This document shows, in pieces, positions 18,455 to 27,960 of a stretch of 64,000 nt of DNA. Numbering within the stretch: the stretch's first letter is position 1; each line of letters begins with the position of its first letter. Origin of the DNA: an uncultured Marinicella sp. (lineage in GTDB: Bacteria; Pseudomonadota; Gammaproteobacteria; Xanthomonadales; Marinicellaceae); NCBI GenBank assembly GCA_947502595.1, contig CANNAM010000005.1, forward strand, positions 62,001 through 126,000. The letters are read 5' to 3'. The position numbers and the translations under genes were made by a program. Under the pieces are notes generated by a model. It saw only the letters and a program-made list of their open reading frames with translations, was not told the DNA's origin and searched no databases.

Positions 18455-19627
18455 TTATTGTTGTGAATTGATAAGTGTTTCAGTTTTAAATCTGACCTCA
18501 ATATCAAGGTCTTGTAAGTGTGCCAAAGATTCGACTTGATTGGCTTGAATAGCATTCAATATTCTATCATTGATTTGGCCAATTTGGTCAAACCGAATCT
18601 GACCAGCTAAAAAAGCAGCCACACTGACTTCGTTGGCGGCATTTAAAATAGCCGGAGCAGTTCCACCTACTACCATGGCTTCTCTGGCCAATTGTAAACA
18701 ACTGAACTTATCGGTATCTGCAACATAAAATGTAAGTTGTTGTTGCTGTAAGAGATCAAGAAAGCTGGCATCATTAATTAAACGCTGACCCAGGCCTAAA
18801 CCATGTGAAATTGGAATTTGCATGTCAGGACAGCCCATTTGCGCCAGCACCGAACCATCAATGTAGTTAACCATGGAGTGAATGATACTTTGCGGATGTA
18901 CCAATACATTGATGTCTTGATTAGGCATATCAAACAACCAATGCGCTTCGATAATCTCTAAGCCTTTGTTCATCAAAGTCGCTGAGTCTATCGAAATTTT
19001 TGCACCCATATCCCACTTAGGGTGCGCTACGGCTTGTGCCGGTGTAATGTGCTTAAACTGACTGGCTTCAGTTTGCCAAAACGGCCCACCAGATGCAGTT
19101 AAAGTAATGCTTTTTACTCCATCAGGACGAACCCCAGTCTGGTATTCCGAACCAAGACATTGGTAAATGGCGTTGTGCTCTGAGTCCAAGGGAATGATCC
19201 GCGCAGCTGTCTGCTGCACCACAGGCATCACCAACTCACCAGCTGCAACAATCGATTCTTTATTGGCCAATAGCAACGTTTTACCCGCTTGTACTGCAGC
19301 CAACACAGATGCCATGCCAGCATTGCCAACGATACCTGCCACCACCAAATCCACAGTCGCTTCAGCAACCACTTCTTCCAAAGCAGCTGAGCCACAATGA
19401 ATCTGGGTATTTTGCACCGTTAACTGTTGCCGCACTAACTGGTAAGCATCCACATCAGTTACCACCACATGTTCAGGCTTAAATTCTGTTGCCAATTGAA
19501 TGATTTTGTCGGCGTTAGTATGGGCAGTTAAACTGTGCACTCTGAATTTATCTGGGTGCTTGCGCAGTACATTTAATGTTGAATCACCAATGGACCCCGT
19601 AGCACCAAGAATACAGATCGATTTCAT
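18455..19627 (-). CDS. dxr: 1-deoxy-D-xylulose 5-phosphate reductoisomerase
   Basis: Second enzyme of the MEP isoprenoid pathway; converts DXP to 2-C-methyl-D-erythritol 4-phosphate with NADPH. The protein has 390 residues. The N-terminal GATGSIGDSTL is the NADPH-binding motif; ANKESIVAAGELV and LDSEHNAIYQCL are the catalytic and metal-binding segments. It overlaps cdsA by 4 bp. Its product pathway feeds UppS four genes upstream. Confidence 0.98.
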   Translation of the reverse strand: MKSICILGATGSIGDSTLNVLRKHPDKFRVHSLTAHTNADKIIQLATEFKPEHVVVTDVDAYQLVRQQLTVQNTQIHCGSAALEEVVAEATVDLVVAGIVGNAGMASVLAAVQAGKTLLLANKESIVAAGELVMPVVQQTAARIIPLDSEHNAIYQCLGSEYQTGVRPDGVKSITLTASGGPFWQTEASQFKHITPAQAVAHPKWDMGAKISIDSATLMNKGLEIIEAHWLFDMPNQDINVLVHPQSIIHSMVNYIDGSVLAQMGCPDMQIPISHGLGLGQRLINDASFLDLLQQQQLTFYVADTDKFSCLQLAREAMVVGGTAPAILNAANEVSVAAFLAGQIRFDQIGQINDRILNAIQANQVESLAHLQDLDIEVRFKTETLINSQQ

Positions 19628-20454
19628 ACACAGATCAGTAAAAAGTAATACAGCGGTGCGGCGGCGATTAAACTATCAAAGCGATCAATGAAACCACCAT
19701 GACCGGGCAGTAAATTAGAACTGTCTTTGACCTCAGCCTGTCGTTTACCCAAGCTGGCCGCTAAATCACCTACCACAGAAAACAGTGCCACAGGAATCAT
19801 TATCATCAGGGCGGTGTACCACTCAAGCCCAATGTATGAACTGACTATAATGGCGTAAATTGCCACCAACACTTGGGCACCTATCACCCCTTCCCAAGTT
19901 TTTCCTGGGCTAATACTTAGCGCTAATTTATGCTTACCCAAGGTTTTACCACTGACATAAGCGCCAATATCAGCCACCCATATCAAAAAGAATAAAGACA
20001 GGGTCAACCAATGTCCTGAGGGCAGTACGTAAAGTTGATACAAACTGAATGCGAATAGCATGATGGCCACTACACCCAGTAATGATTTCACTAACAATTG
20101 AGTGCTGTTATTTTGATACCCCCAACGGTGCTTATTTAACCACATCATTACCAATGCCCAAATAACACCATATGTTACCATCATCACCATTTGGCTCAGA
20201 TGCACAGCACCAATTTCAAATGTTTGGTTGAAGGCAAAAAGTTTATCGGCTAAGAACAATGTAAACAGACTGATAGTTATGGCATTAAATAAAGCCAACC
20301 CTGCCTTCAATCTGTTTAATTTTAACCATTCGAATACAGCAGCAGATTGAATCACCACAACCAATACAGCAAATAAATCATGGTTACCAAAAATCACGAT
20401 AGCCAATAAAACAGGGGCTAAAATCAGCGCAGTGATTATTCGTTGTTTAAGCAT
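19624..20454 (-). CDS. cdsA: phosphatidate cytidylyltransferase
   Basis: CdsA makes CDP-diacylglycerol from phosphatidate and CTP, the branch point for phospholipids. The protein has 276 residues with about eight membrane segments. The family signature is visible at the C-terminus: SLGKRQAEVKDSSNLLPGHGG then DRFDS. It is followed by dxr with a 4-bp overlap and preceded by uppS. Confidence 0.97.
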   Translation of the reverse strand: MLKQRIITALILAPVLLAIVIFGNHDLFAVLVVVIQSAAVFEWLKLNRLKAGLALFNAITISLFTLFLADKLFAFNQTFEIGAVHLSQMVMMVTYGVIWALVMMWLNKHRWGYQNNSTQLLVKSLLGVVAIMLFAFSLYQLYVLPSGHWLTLSLFFLIWVADIGAYVSGKTLGKHKLALSISPGKTWEGVIGAQVLVAIYAIIVSSYIGLEWYTALMIMIPVALFSVVGDLAASLGKRQAEVKDSSNLLPGHGGFIDRFDSLIAAAPLYYFLLICV

Positions 20455-20493
20455 CAGTTGGTTCCTAAAAGTTGGATTAAATTGGTCATAAGT

Positions 20494-21216
20494 CTAATTT
20501 TCTTTGCAGTTAACTTGTTCACTGGTTTGACCAAATCGACGTTCACGGCTGTGAAACTGATCAATGACTCTAAGCAATTCATCGGCGTTAAAATCAGGCC
20601 ACAAGACGTCTTCAAAAAAGATTTCAGCATACGCTATTTGCCACAACAAAAAATTTGAAATGCGATGTTCACCACCGGTTCTGATCAGCAGGTCTACTGG
20701 TGGCTGGTCTGCCAAACTTAAATACGAACCGAAGGTTGATTCATTGATATGCTCTACCGAAATGTTTTGTTCTCTGACATCAGCACACAACTTTTGTGCC
20801 GCTTGTGCCAAGTCCCATTTACCGCCATAATTGACAGCTATATTGAGATTCATAACAAATTTTTCGGGATGCATGGCAGCAACATCTGACATTTTTTGTT
20901 GTAACTTTGGAGAGAACTGAGATAAATCGCCAATAAAGTTTTGTTGCACACCTTGTTTCAGAAGTTCTGGCGTTTCTTTGCTGAGAGAGCGCATGAATAA
21001 ATCCATTAAACGCTGCACTTCTTTGGCAGGCCTTGACCAATTTTCACTGCTGAAGGCGAATAATGTCAGGTTAGGAACACCTAATTTAACACATGTTTCA
21101 ATGCTAGAGCGGACAGTTTTAACCCCTGCCTGATGACCAAAGGTCCGAGGTCTTTTCCTCTTGGTAGCCCATCGCCCGTTTCCATCCATGATTATGGCGA
21201 TGTGCTGAATAGTCAT
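20494..21216 (-). CDS. uppS: undecaprenyl diphosphate synthase
   Basis: A cis-prenyltransferase that builds the C55 lipid carrier for peptidoglycan and O-antigen. The protein has 240 residues. MDGNGRWA near residue 10 holds the catalytic Asp; the FAFSSENWSRP, NYGGKWDL and LLIRTGGEHRISNFLLWQ segments are diagnostic. It lies between frr (29 bp) and cdsA (39 bp). Confidence 0.98.
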   Translation of the reverse strand: MTIQHIAIIMDGNGRWATKRKRPRTFGHQAGVKTVRSSIETCVKLGVPNLTLFAFSSENWSRPAKEVQRLMDLFMRSLSKETPELLKQGVQQNFIGDLSQFSPKLQQKMSDVAAMHPEKFVMNLNIAVNYGGKWDLAQAAQKLCADVREQNISVEHINESTFGSYLSLADQPPVDLLIRTGGEHRISNFLLWQIAYAEIFFEDVLWPDFNADELLRVIDQFHSRERRFGQTSEQVNCKEN

Positions 21217-21245
21217 TGTATTATCGTCGTTGCTGAATCAAGGAA

Positions 21246-21803
21246 TTATATTTCCATCAACTCTTTTTCTTTTTCAGCAATCACATCATCAACTTGTCCG
21301 ACATATTTGTCAGTCACGTCTTGTACGCTTTTTTCAGCGCCACGCAAATCATCTTCTGTGATTTCTTTGTCATTCAACAATGTTTTTAATTGTGTATTTG
21401 AATCACGCCTGATATTACGTATCGCAATCTTACTGTTTTCAGCAATTTGACCTACCAGCTTAACCAAATCCTTTCTTCTTTCTTCAGTTAACGGCGGCAA
21501 AGGAATTCGTATAACCATGCCGGCACTGACAGGGTTTAAGCCTAAATTAGATGTCATGATGGCTTTTTCGATGGGCTCGATCATGGTTTTTTCCCACGGT
21601 GTAACAGTCAAAGTTCTGGAATCTTGTACCGCCACATTAGCCACCTGGCTCAACTCTGAAGCCGATCCATAATAATCAACCTTGATACCATCCAGCAAAC
21701 TGGCATTGGCCCTGCCGGTACGCACACCTTTAAGTTCATTTTGCAGAGCATCAATGGTTTTGCTCATGCGCTGACCAGCTTCATTAATTATTTCAGTTAT
21801 CAT
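21246..21803 (-). CDS. frr: ribosome recycling factor
   Basis: Splits post-termination ribosomes together with EF-G. The 185 residues match the family exactly in length and pattern, with [41 protein letters not shown] and NIRRDSN. The pyrH-frr spacing is 10 bp and the conserved tsf-pyrH-frr order is kept. Confidence 0.98.
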   Translation of the reverse strand: MITEIINEAGQRMSKTIDALQNELKGVRTGRANASLLDGIKVDYYGSASELSQVANVAVQDSRTLTVTPWEKTMIEPIEKAIMTSNLGLNPVSAGMVIRIPLPPLTEERRKDLVKLVGQIAENSKIAIRNIRRDSNTQLKTLLNDKEITEDDLRGAEKSVQDVTDKYVGQVDDVIAEKEKELMEI

Positions 21804-21813
21804 GGGGTACTCC

Positions 21814-22539
21814 TTATTCAGCAGTTACTATGGTACCAATATTGCTGCCTTTAACGATATCCATCAAAGCATTGTCTTGGTTCATATTAAAAATTCGAAT
21901 CGGCATTTTTCTGTCACGACACAACACCACGGCAGATGTGTCCATAACTTCCAATTTCTTTTCAATAACTTCATCGTAGGTTAGGTGATCATATTTGAAT
22001 GCAGTGGGGTCTTTAACAGGATCAGCAGAGTAAATGCCATCAACTTTTGTGGCTTTCAACACAATGTCTGCATTGATCTCAATGGCCCTTAAGCTGGCTG
22101 CTGAGTCAGTGGTAAAAAATGGATTACCAATACCTGCTGCAAATACAGTGATGTTGCCTTTTTGCAGATGTCTGATGGCACGACGGCGAATATAATCCTC
22201 ACAAACTTCATGAATTCCAATCGCTGACATCACCCTGACTTTGATGCCTTGTTTTTCCAAGGCATTTTGTAAAGCCAGAGAATTCATAACTGTCGCCAAC
22301 ATACCCATGTGGTCTCCAGTTACCCTGTCTATACCTGACTTGCTTAAACCAGCACCACGAAAGATGTTGCCACCTCCAATTACGATACCAATTTCTATAC
22401 CCAAACGATGAACCTGGGCTATTTCTTGCGAAATGCGATTGATGACCTGAGGATCAATGCCATAATCCTCAGCGCCCATCAATGCTTCTCCACTGAGTTT
22501 CAGTAGAATTCTTTTGTATTTAATTGATTCAGTTTCCAC
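21814..22539 (-). CDS. pyrH: UMP kinase
   Basis: Phosphorylates UMP to UDP; a hexameric amino-acid-kinase-fold enzyme regulated by GTP and UTP. The protein has 241 residues with [13 protein letters not shown] at the N-terminus, [13 protein letters not shown], and the [13 protein letters not shown] region. The start is a GTG at 22539 that lies inside the end of tsf, an 11-bp overlap; no ATG is available before the conserved kinase motif. Confidence 0.97.
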   Translation of the reverse strand: METESIKYKRILLKLSGEALMGAEDYGIDPQVINRISQEIAQVHRLGIEIGIVIGGGNIFRGAGLSKSGIDRVTGDHMGMLATVMNSLALQNALEKQGIKVRVMSAIGIHEVCEDYIRRRAIRHLQKGNITVFAAGIGNPFFTTDSAASLRAIEINADIVLKATKVDGIYSADPVKDPTAFKYDHLTYDEVIEKKLEVMDTSAVVLCRDRKMPIRIFNMNQDNALMDIVKGSNIGTIVTAE

Positions 22540-23407
22540 GTGCTTGAGCCATGACTTCCTCTACAAAGTTATCGACTTTCTTTTCGATACCTTCACCAAC
22601 TTCAAAACGAATAAATTCTACCACATCTGCGTTTTTAGCCTTCAACAATTTTTCAATTGTTACATCAGGGTCTTTAACAAATGCCTGGCCTTTTAAAGTG
22701 ATTTCAGCTAAATACTTTCTGATTCTGCCGCCAACCATTTTTTCAATGATTTCAGCAGGCTTACCTGAATCTTGAGCTTGAGCAATCAAAATCTCTTTTT
22801 CCTTTTCTAACTGAGCCGCAGGTACTTGCTCTTCAGAAAGGTACTCAGGATTGGCAGCCGCAACGTGCATAGCCAAATCTTTAATTAATTCATCATCAGC
22901 ACCGGAAGCCGAAACAACCACACCAATGTTTTTGCCGTGCGAATAAAAACCAACAGCACCATCGGTATTTTCAATCACTTGAACACGTCTAACTTGTACG
23001 TTTTCACCAATTTTGGCAACTAACTCAGTTCTTAATAGCTCCAAAGTTTTGCCATTAACTTCAACTGCCATCAATGACTCAACATCATTGGTTTTATTTG
23101 CCAATGCGGCTTCAACAACATGGTCAGTGAAACTTAAAAAGCTTTCATCTTTAGCCACAAAATCAGTTTCGCAGTTAACTTCCACTAAAACAGCTGTTTT
23201 TCTGTCTTCTGATGCAGCCACTTTAATGATGCCATCAGCAGCAACACGACCAGATTTTTTGGCGGCTTTAGCGGCGCCAGATTTTCTCATGTTCTCAATT
23301 GCTACTTCTAAATTACCATCGGTCTCAACCAATGCTTTTTTACATTCCATCATACCTGCACCGGTGATTTCACGTAATTCTTTAACCATGGAAGCTGTAA
23401 TACTCAT
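22529..23407 (-). CDS. tsf: elongation factor Ts
   Basis: Nucleotide-exchange factor for EF-Tu. The start at 23407 has GAGGA eight bases upstream and gives [20 protein letters not shown], matching the family N-terminus; a frame extension of ten codons upstream is rejected. The protein has 292 residues. The TDFVAKDE motif that contacts EF-Tu and the C-terminal dimerisation part are present. A weak terminator lies between rpsB and tsf, as in other enterobacterial-type rpsB-tsf operons. Confidence 0.97.
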   Translation of the reverse strand: MSITASMVKELREITGAGMMECKKALVETDGNLEVAIENMRKSGAAKAAKKSGRVAADGIIKVAASEDRKTAVLVEVNCETDFVAKDESFLSFTDHVVEAALANKTNDVESLMAVEVNGKTLELLRTELVAKIGENVQVRRVQVIENTDGAVGFYSHGKNIGVVVSASGADDELIKDLAMHVAAANPEYLSEEQVPAAQLEKEKEILIAQAQDSGKPAEIIEKMVGGRIRKYLAEITLKGQAFVKDPDVTIEKLLKAKNADVVEFIRFEVGEGIEKKVDNFVEEVMAQARGN

Positions 23408-23461
23408 GTTATATTCCTCGTTCTGTATGAGACACATTAGAAATCACAGGTCTCATTATGT

Positions 23462-23495
23462 AAAAATAGTCCGGCCCTTTTTCAAAGACCGAACT
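23462..23495 (-). terminator. rpsB-tsf intercistronic terminator/attenuator
   Basis: On the minus strand, AGTTCGG pairs with CCGGACT (7 bp with one G-U) and is followed by ATTTTT. It lies in the 112-bp gap between rpsB and tsf. Partial termination here would lower tsf relative to rpsB. Confidence 0.65.
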
Positions 23496-23519
23496 TTTTG
23501 ATGGTTTAACTTTCGACAA

Positions 23520-24497
23520 TCAGTCTTCAGTTTTTTTAACTACTTTTTTCTTGGTAGTTTTTTTCTTGGTAGTTTTTTTCTTGGTAGTTTTCTTGGTAGT
23601 GGCTTTCTTGGTGGTTTTCTTTTCAGCCGATTCTTCTACCGTTGCTTCTTTAATTTCTGCAGCATCTAATTCAATTTTATCAGCAACTGGTGCAGCAGAG
23701 ACTTCTTTCACCTTAACTTCAGGCGTAACTATGGTCTCATCAGCCTTGGCTTCTTCAACTTTTTTAGCTGGCTTGGCTTTCTTGGCAGGTGCGTCTTCTT
23801 TAACGTTGATTTGCATCGCAGCTTTTCCTTCCAAAATAGAATCTGCTGCAGCACCTACATACAATCTGATGGCTTTCATGGCATCGTCATTGGCAGGAAT
23901 AACATAATCAATGTCATTGAAGCTGTTGTTGGTATCGACCACTGCGATCACAGGAATGCCTAATTTTTTGGCTTCATTGATGGCAATTGCTTCATAACGC
24001 GTGTCTAAAATAAACAACGCGTCTGGCAAACCCTTCATGTCTTTAATACCACCCAAGGTTTTTTCCAATTTAGTGCGTTCACGTTCCATGTTCAGTTGTT
24101 CTTTTTTCACAAAACGTTCGATGCGACCATCAGCTTGCATAGACTCGATGTCTTTCAAGCGATTGATTGAAGCTTTGACTGTTTTGTAGTTAGTCAACAT
24201 ACCACCCAACCAACGGTGAGAAACAAACGGCATACCGCATCGCAAAGCTTCTTCTTTTACGGCTTTACTGGCTGCTCTTTTGGTTCCAACAAACATGACC
24301 TTACCACGTCTGGATGCAATTTTGCCCATGAAGTTCATGGCATCATTCATCATTTCTTCGGTTTTTCTCAGGTCAATGATATGTATTTTATTTCTAGCCC
24401 CGAAGATGTAAGGGGCCATTTTGGGGTTCCAATATCTGGTGTTATGCCCAAAATGAGCACCTGCATCCAGCAACTGTTTGACACTAACTTTTGCCAT
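23520..24497 (-). CDS. rpsB: 30S ribosomal protein S2 with long Lys-rich C-terminal tail
   Basis: Residues 1 to about 230 form a standard S2: [41 protein letters not shown] and [12 protein letters not shown] are all present. The family is normally about 240 residues. Here 325 are encoded. The extra 90 begin with acidic/Ala-rich sequence and end in repeats of the type TTKKK. The DNA encoding them is a near-perfect tandem repeat around 23535-23620. The tail resembles the AAKP-like tails of histone-like proteins and of the phasin in this window. S2 normally represses its own operon. Confidence 0.97.
   Translation of the reverse strand: MAKVSVKQLLDAGAHFGHNTRYWNPKMAPYIFGARNKIHIIDLRKTEEMMNDAMNFMGKIASRRGKVMFVGTKRAASKAVKEEALRCGMPFVSHRWLGGMLTNYKTVKASINRLKDIESMQADGRIERFVKKEQLNMERERTKLEKTLGGIKDMKGLPDALFILDTRYEAIAINEAKKLGIPVIAVVDTNNSFNDIDYVIPANDDAMKAIRLYVGAAADSILEGKAAMQINVKEDAPAKKAKPAKKVEEAKADETIVTPEVKVKEVSAAPVADKIELDAAEIKEATVEESAEKKTTKKATTKKTTKKKTTKKKTTKKKVVKKTED
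23535..23620. repeat. coding tandem repeat in the rpsB 3' end
   Basis: Units built on TTTTTTTCTTGGTAG recur with a period of about 18, then 12-15 bp on the plus strand, encoding TTKKK-type blocks of the S2 tail. Homopolymer T tracts and near-identical units make this stretch prone to length change. Confidence 0.8.
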
Positions 24498-24648
24498 TAT
24501 TTTTTTCCTATTTTTTAAGGGTTATTTCAATACCAAATGCAATCGGAACAACTCAAAATTATTGAGCACCCTGCTGCGAATTCTACATTTGATAGACATT
24601 ATGTTTGCCACCATTATGGCCACAAACGCTGTATCAAAAAAATTTAAT

Positions 24649-24810
24649 TTATTTGATTTTTTTCTCGTTGTAAACAACATGTTTTCTGACAACTGGATCG
24701 TATTTTTTCATTTCCATTTTGTCAGGCGTGTTTTTTTTGTTTTTATCAGTTGTGTAATAGTGACCAGTACCGGCACTTGATACCAACTTAATTTTATCTC
24801 TTGCACTCAT
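24649..24810 (-). CDS. rpmG: 50S ribosomal protein L33
   Basis: A 53-residue frame starting [19 protein letters not shown] and ending VVYNEKKIK matches the L33 family, including the [10 protein letters not shown] core. The Cys pairs of zinc-binding L33 are absent, so this is the zinc-independent form. It follows rpmB by 2 bp, the usual rpmB-rpmG pair. A 151-bp spacer with a hairpin separates it from rpsB. Confidence 0.96.
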   Translation of the reverse strand: MSARDKIKLVSSAGTGHYYTTDKNKKNTPDKMEMKKYDPVVRKHVVYNEKKIK

Positions 24811-24812
24811 GA

Positions 24813-25049
24813 TTACACCTTCTCGCCGCGATGACGCATCTCAGCCAATACAGCATCAATACCTTTTTTATCAATGATTCTCATACCTTTGGTAGAGATT
24901 CTCAACTTAACCCACTTGTTTTCACTCTCAACCCAAAACTTGTGGTTTTGTAAGTTAGGTAAAAATCTTCTGCGGGTTTTGTTCATCGCATGTGAAACGT
25001 TGTTTCCTACGGTCGTTTTTTTTCCAGTAACCTGGCAAACTCTTGACAT
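24813..25049 (-). CDS. rpmB: 50S ribosomal protein L28
   Basis: 78 residues, the family's usual length, with [28 protein letters not shown] N-terminus (the first 20 residues match) and a [16 protein letters not shown] core. It sits 21 bp after rplS rather than at a coaBC locus as in E. coli, tying the rpsP operon to rpmBG. Confidence 0.97.
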   Translation of the reverse strand: MSRVCQVTGKKTTVGNNVSHAMNKTRRRFLPNLQNHKFWVESENKWVKLRISTKGMRIIDKKGIDAVLAEMRHRGEKV

Positions 25050-25070
25050 AATATTTCTCTCTATCAGTGA

Positions 25071-25427
25071 TTACTTTTTAGTTTCCAGCTTCTCAGTAAT
25101 TCTGGCAGCTTTACCTTCCAAGCCACGCAAATAATATAACTTAGCTCTTCTGACTTTACCGCGGCGCTTAACAGACACACTGTCAATCATTGGGCTGTGA
25201 GTTTGGAACACACGCTCAACGCCTTCACCATAAGAAATTTTTCTTACTGTAAATGCTGAATTAAGGCCCCTGTTTTTGATTGCAATAACTACACCTTCGT
25301 AGTTTTGTACTCGCTCACGGGTACCGTCGATTACTTTCACACCAACTACGACTGTATCGCCAGGGTTAAAAGTTGGTAAATCACTGCGCAATTGAGCAGC
25401 TTCTATTTGTTTTATGATGTCACTCAT
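25071..25427 (-). CDS. rplS: 50S ribosomal protein L19
   Basis: 118 residues, typical for L19, which lies at the 30S-50S interface. The [28 protein letters not shown] and [20 protein letters not shown] segments are diagnostic. It is the last gene of the classical rpsP-rimM-trmD-rplS set. Confidence 0.98.
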   Translation of the reverse strand: MSDIIKQIEAAQLRSDLPTFNPGDTVVVGVKVIDGTRERVQNYEGVVIAIKNRGLNSAFTVRKISYGEGVERVFQTHSPMIDSVSVKRRGKVRRAKLYYLRGLEGKAARITEKLETKK

Positions 25428-25472
25428 GATTTCTTTCTCTTAATCAATCGTTTTTCTGGGTACATGAGTAGC

Positions 25473-26165
25473 TTAAGAGCCCTCAGAGGTGCCTGCCAAT
25501 AAATCGGGCCTTTTTAATTTTGTCAAGTCAGTAGACTGTTGCGCCCGCCATGCTTTTATAGCCTGGTGATTGCCACTTAACAAAACTTCTGGGACGCCTG
25601 ATTGCCCCAATATTTCCGAACGGGTGTATTGAGGCGTGCCCAACATACCATTCATAAATGAATCAGTTTCAGCTGATTCATCGTCACCTAAAACGCCTTT
25701 TAACTGACGTCCTATGGCATCAATAACCACGCAAGCAGCCATCTCGCCACCGCTGATGACATAGTCACCAACAGAAATTTCTTGGTCTACATACTGATCA
25801 ATGAAACGCTGATCAATACCTTCATAACGACCACATACCAAAGTTAAATTGGCCTCAAGTGCCAATGTATTACATAAACTTTGTTTCAATTGTTTACCTT
25901 GTGGCGACATAAGCACCACTCTACCTACAACGCCTTGTTGCTGCAACTGCTGCAAGCTGCGATGCAATGGGTCATACATCATTACCATACCAGGCCCACC
26001 ACCAAATGGCTTGTCATCAACCCGATTGTGCTTGTTTTCAGCAAAATCTCGCGGGTTGATACAGTTCAAGGTCATTAAGCCTGAATCTATGGCTTTACCA
26101 ATAACCCCAAAGCGCAATGCATTTTCAACCATCTCTGGAAACAAAGTGACAACATTAAAATGCAT
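25473..26165 (-). CDS. trmD: tRNA (guanine-37-N1)-methyltransferase
   Basis: A SPOUT-family enzyme that methylates G37 of tRNAs and so prevents frameshifting. Starting at ATG 26165 gives [20 protein letters not shown], matching the family; a TTG one codon earlier is rejected. Its ATG shares a base with the rimM stop (TGATG). The protein has 230 residues. The knot motifs LVCGRYEGIDQRFI and SVGDYVISGGEMAACVVIDA are intact. Confidence 0.97.
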   Translation of the reverse strand: MHFNVVTLFPEMVENALRFGVIGKAIDSGLMTLNCINPRDFAENKHNRVDDKPFGGGPGMVMMYDPLHRSLQQLQQQGVVGRVVLMSPQGKQLKQSLCNTLALEANLTLVCGRYEGIDQRFIDQYVDQEISVGDYVISGGEMAACVVIDAIGRQLKGVLGDDESAETDSFMNGMLGTPQYTRSEILGQSGVPEVLLSGNHQAIKAWRAQQSTDLTKLKRPDLLAGTSEGS

Positions 26166-26662
26166 CAATCTTCAGCTTCCCAATCAACCACCATACTTTT
26201 GTTTGCCAAATCCACTGACACCACAAATTTTTCATAGATATAGGGTATCAACAGTTCCTGCCCTGTGTCGTCCTTAACCACCATGACGTCATTGGCACCT
26301 GTTTCAAACAACGATTCAACACAACCCAAAACTTGTCCCTGGGTGTTTTCAACCGACAAACCTATTAACTGGTGCCAGTAAAATTCATCTTGCGCCAAAT
26401 CCCGCAAATCTGCTCTGCTGATTTGAACCTCAAGACCAATATAACGCTGGGCTGTTTCTCGGCTATCACAACCTTCAAACAGGGCCACCATGGTTTTCCC
26501 ATGTTGCTTGGCTTTGACTCCATTGAATTTTTCACCACCCACAACCCATGTTGAGTAGCTGGCTATATTTTCCATCGGCTGTGTATAAGAAAAAACTTTT
26601 ACCCAGCCTTTTACGCCATAATGACCGGTCACTTTACCTACCGTTAACAAGTCATCAGTCAC
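26165..26662 (-). CDS. rimM: 16S rRNA processing protein RimM
   Basis: Assists maturation of the 30S head by binding S19. The protein has 165 residues: an N-terminal RimM domain with [18 protein letters not shown], and a C-terminal PRC-like barrel with [10 protein letters not shown] and the [10 protein letters not shown] stretch. It lies 8 bp after rpsP and is coupled to trmD. Confidence 0.97.
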   Translation of the reverse strand: MTDDLLTVGKVTGHYGVKGWVKVFSYTQPMENIASYSTWVVGGEKFNGVKAKQHGKTMVALFEGCDSRETAQRYIGLEVQISRADLRDLAQDEFYWHQLIGLSVENTQGQVLGCVESLFETGANDVMVVKDDTGQELLIPYIYEKFVVSVDLANKSMVVDWEAED

Positions 26663-26670
26663 TGTCTTGT

Positions 26671-26919
26671 TTAAGCGGTTTTTTGTGCTTGCTTAATCAA
26701 CGAGCCAACGCGATCAGATAATTGTGCGCCTTGCCCAACCCAATGATTGATTCTTTCTAAGTTTAAATTTAACTTAACTTCTTGTCCGCGGGCCATTGGA
26801 TTAAAGAAACCCAAACGCTCTAACGCTTTGCCATCACCGGCATTACGTGAATCCGTTGCCACCACTTTATAGAAAGGCGAACGCTTGGCGCCATGCCTAA
26901 CTAATTTAATTTTAACCAT
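26671..26919 (-). CDS. rpsP: 30S ribosomal protein S16
   Basis: 82 residues with the highly conserved [20 protein letters not shown] start and [16 protein letters not shown] core (here [12 protein letters not shown]). It is the first gene of the minus-strand run down to dnaE. About 380 bp of non-coding DNA separates it from the uvrY-type gene. Confidence 0.97.
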   Translation of the reverse strand: MVKIKLVRHGAKRSPFYKVVATDSRNAGDGKALERLGFFNPMARGQEVKLNLNLERINHWVGQGAQLSDRVGSLIKQAQKTA

Positions 26920-26950
26920 AATTTACCTCTAAAAATTCAGGGCACTAAAA

Positions 26951-26978
26951 AAGGAGGGCAATTTTAAAGGAAATCGCC
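26951..26978 (-). terminator. hairpin with T-run in the rpsP leader
   Basis: On the minus strand GGCGATTT pairs with AAATTGCC (8 bp, one G-U; loop CCTTTA), followed by CTCC and six T residues, about 35 bp before the rpsP start. It could end an upstream transcript or act as an attenuator of the ribosomal operon. Confidence 0.45.
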
Positions 26979-27265
26979 TTCAGATAACAGCACTAATTAA
27001 GCTTTTTTACACCAAAACCATTGTGCCAGCTTCGGTTTGCAGAAATAACCACTAAAAACTTAATAAAACAAACCAAAAATGTAACTCTGACTTAAGTCCA
27101 AGCTTAGAATTATAAACACCATGACGCATGTACTCAGCGAATAAATTTATGAGTATTACTCAGTATTCAAACATTGACCCATACATTAAAAAATTGATTT
27201 TAATGGCATTTACTTATTTCACGACTTTACAGAGGCCACGCACTGTTAAGGGTGAGCTGAGAGGC

Positions 27266-27293
27266 ATTATATTGATTTGTTTTAGGTATTCAA
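27266..27293 (-). promoter_or_regulatory. sigma70-type promoter reading toward rpsP
   Basis: On the minus strand TTGAAT (27293-27288), a 16-bp spacer, then TATAAT (27271-27266). It starts 8 bp past the stop of the response-regulator gene. It would produce a leader of about 340 nt before rpsP, or a separate small RNA ended at the 26951-26978 hairpin. Confidence 0.5.
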
Positions 27294-27300
27294 GGAATAA

Positions 27301-27960
27301 TCAACCTATTGACCCAATCTCTTTGGGATCTAACACGCCATGACGAATAGCCATGTGAGTAAGTTTGATGTCATTTTGGATGTCAAGCTTTTCTAGAATG
27401 CGGTATTTATAGGTGGCCACCGTTTTATCACTCAGACCCATTATATGTCCAATTTCCTTGGCTTTGTTGCCCCTTACCAACAGCAGCATGACTTCCATCT
27501 CTCGACTGGTTAAACCATCGAAAGGTGATTCCTTTTGGCCACCAGGCAACATTGAAAGCGCCATGGTTTGGGCAATATCTGCGCCTATATAGCGTTGCCC
27601 TGCATACACTTTTTTGATTGACTCTTCTAATTCTTGAGCGGCACAGCCTTTGGTTAAATACCCAATGGCGCCTGCATCCAACAGTTGTTTGGGATAAGGA
27701 TTTTCCGCATGTATGGTTAAGATTATGATTCTTACATAGGGATCAATATCGGTGATTTTTTTAGTGGCTTCCAATCCATTCATCCGCGGCATATTGACAT
27801 CCATCAAGACCACGTCCGGCTTTTCAGATTCAACCCAAGCCAAAGCTTCATAACCGTCTCGACATTCACCAACAATTTTAATACCTGGCATTTTTTCCAC
27901 CACCAAACGAATACCTGTTCGAACAATGTCGTGATCATCCACCAACAAAACCTTAATCAT
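27301..27960 (-). CDS. uvrY: UvrY/GacA-like LuxR-type response regulator
   Basis: 219 residues. The receiver domain (1-120) has the acidic pair D8/D9, phospho-acceptor D54 in VLMDVNMP and the conserved Lys in YLTKG. The C-terminal LuxR helix-turn-helix (about 150-210) contains LTSREMEVMLLLVRG and KTVATYKYRILEKL. This matches GacA/UvrY, partner of the BarA/GacS kinase, which controls Csr/Rsm small RNAs. No kinase or uvrC lies nearby here, whereas uvrY-uvrC is the common pairing. GAGGGAG precedes the start. Confidence 0.82.
   Translation of the reverse strand: MIKVLLVDDHDIVRTGIRLVVEKMPGIKIVGECRDGYEALAWVESEKPDVVLMDVNMPRMNGLEATKKITDIDPYVRIIILTIHAENPYPKQLLDAGAIGYLTKGCAAQELEESIKKVYAGQRYIGADIAQTMALSMLPGGQKESPFDGLTSREMEVMLLLVRGNKAKEIGHIMGLSDKTVATYKYRILEKLDIQNDIKLTHMAIRHGVLDPKEIGSIG

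Larger units (their letters stand above)
26920..27300. other. 381-bp intergenic region upstream of rpsP
   Basis: Between rpsP and the response-regulator gene, both minus. It holds a good minus-strand promoter at its far end (27266-27293) and the hairpin near rpsP. I saw no convincing gene. A 71-codon plus-strand frame at 27128-27343 has no ribosome-binding site and no family resemblance. Confidence 0.6.

Noticed and set aside
23551..23907. 118-codon plus-strand frame rich in Val/Phe opposite the rpsB tail
   Set aside because: It is the complement of the Lys-rich repeat; the hydrophobic composition is a by-product of poly-Lys codons.
27023..27028. TGGCAC on the minus strand, like a sigma54 -24 element
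   Set aside because: No GC-containing -12 element at the right distance.
27128..27343. 71-codon plus-strand frame in the rpsP-uvrY gap, with a possible promoter (CTGACT-18-TATAAA)
   Set aside because: No ribosome-binding site, no recognisable family, and it runs 43 bp antisense into the response-regulator gene.
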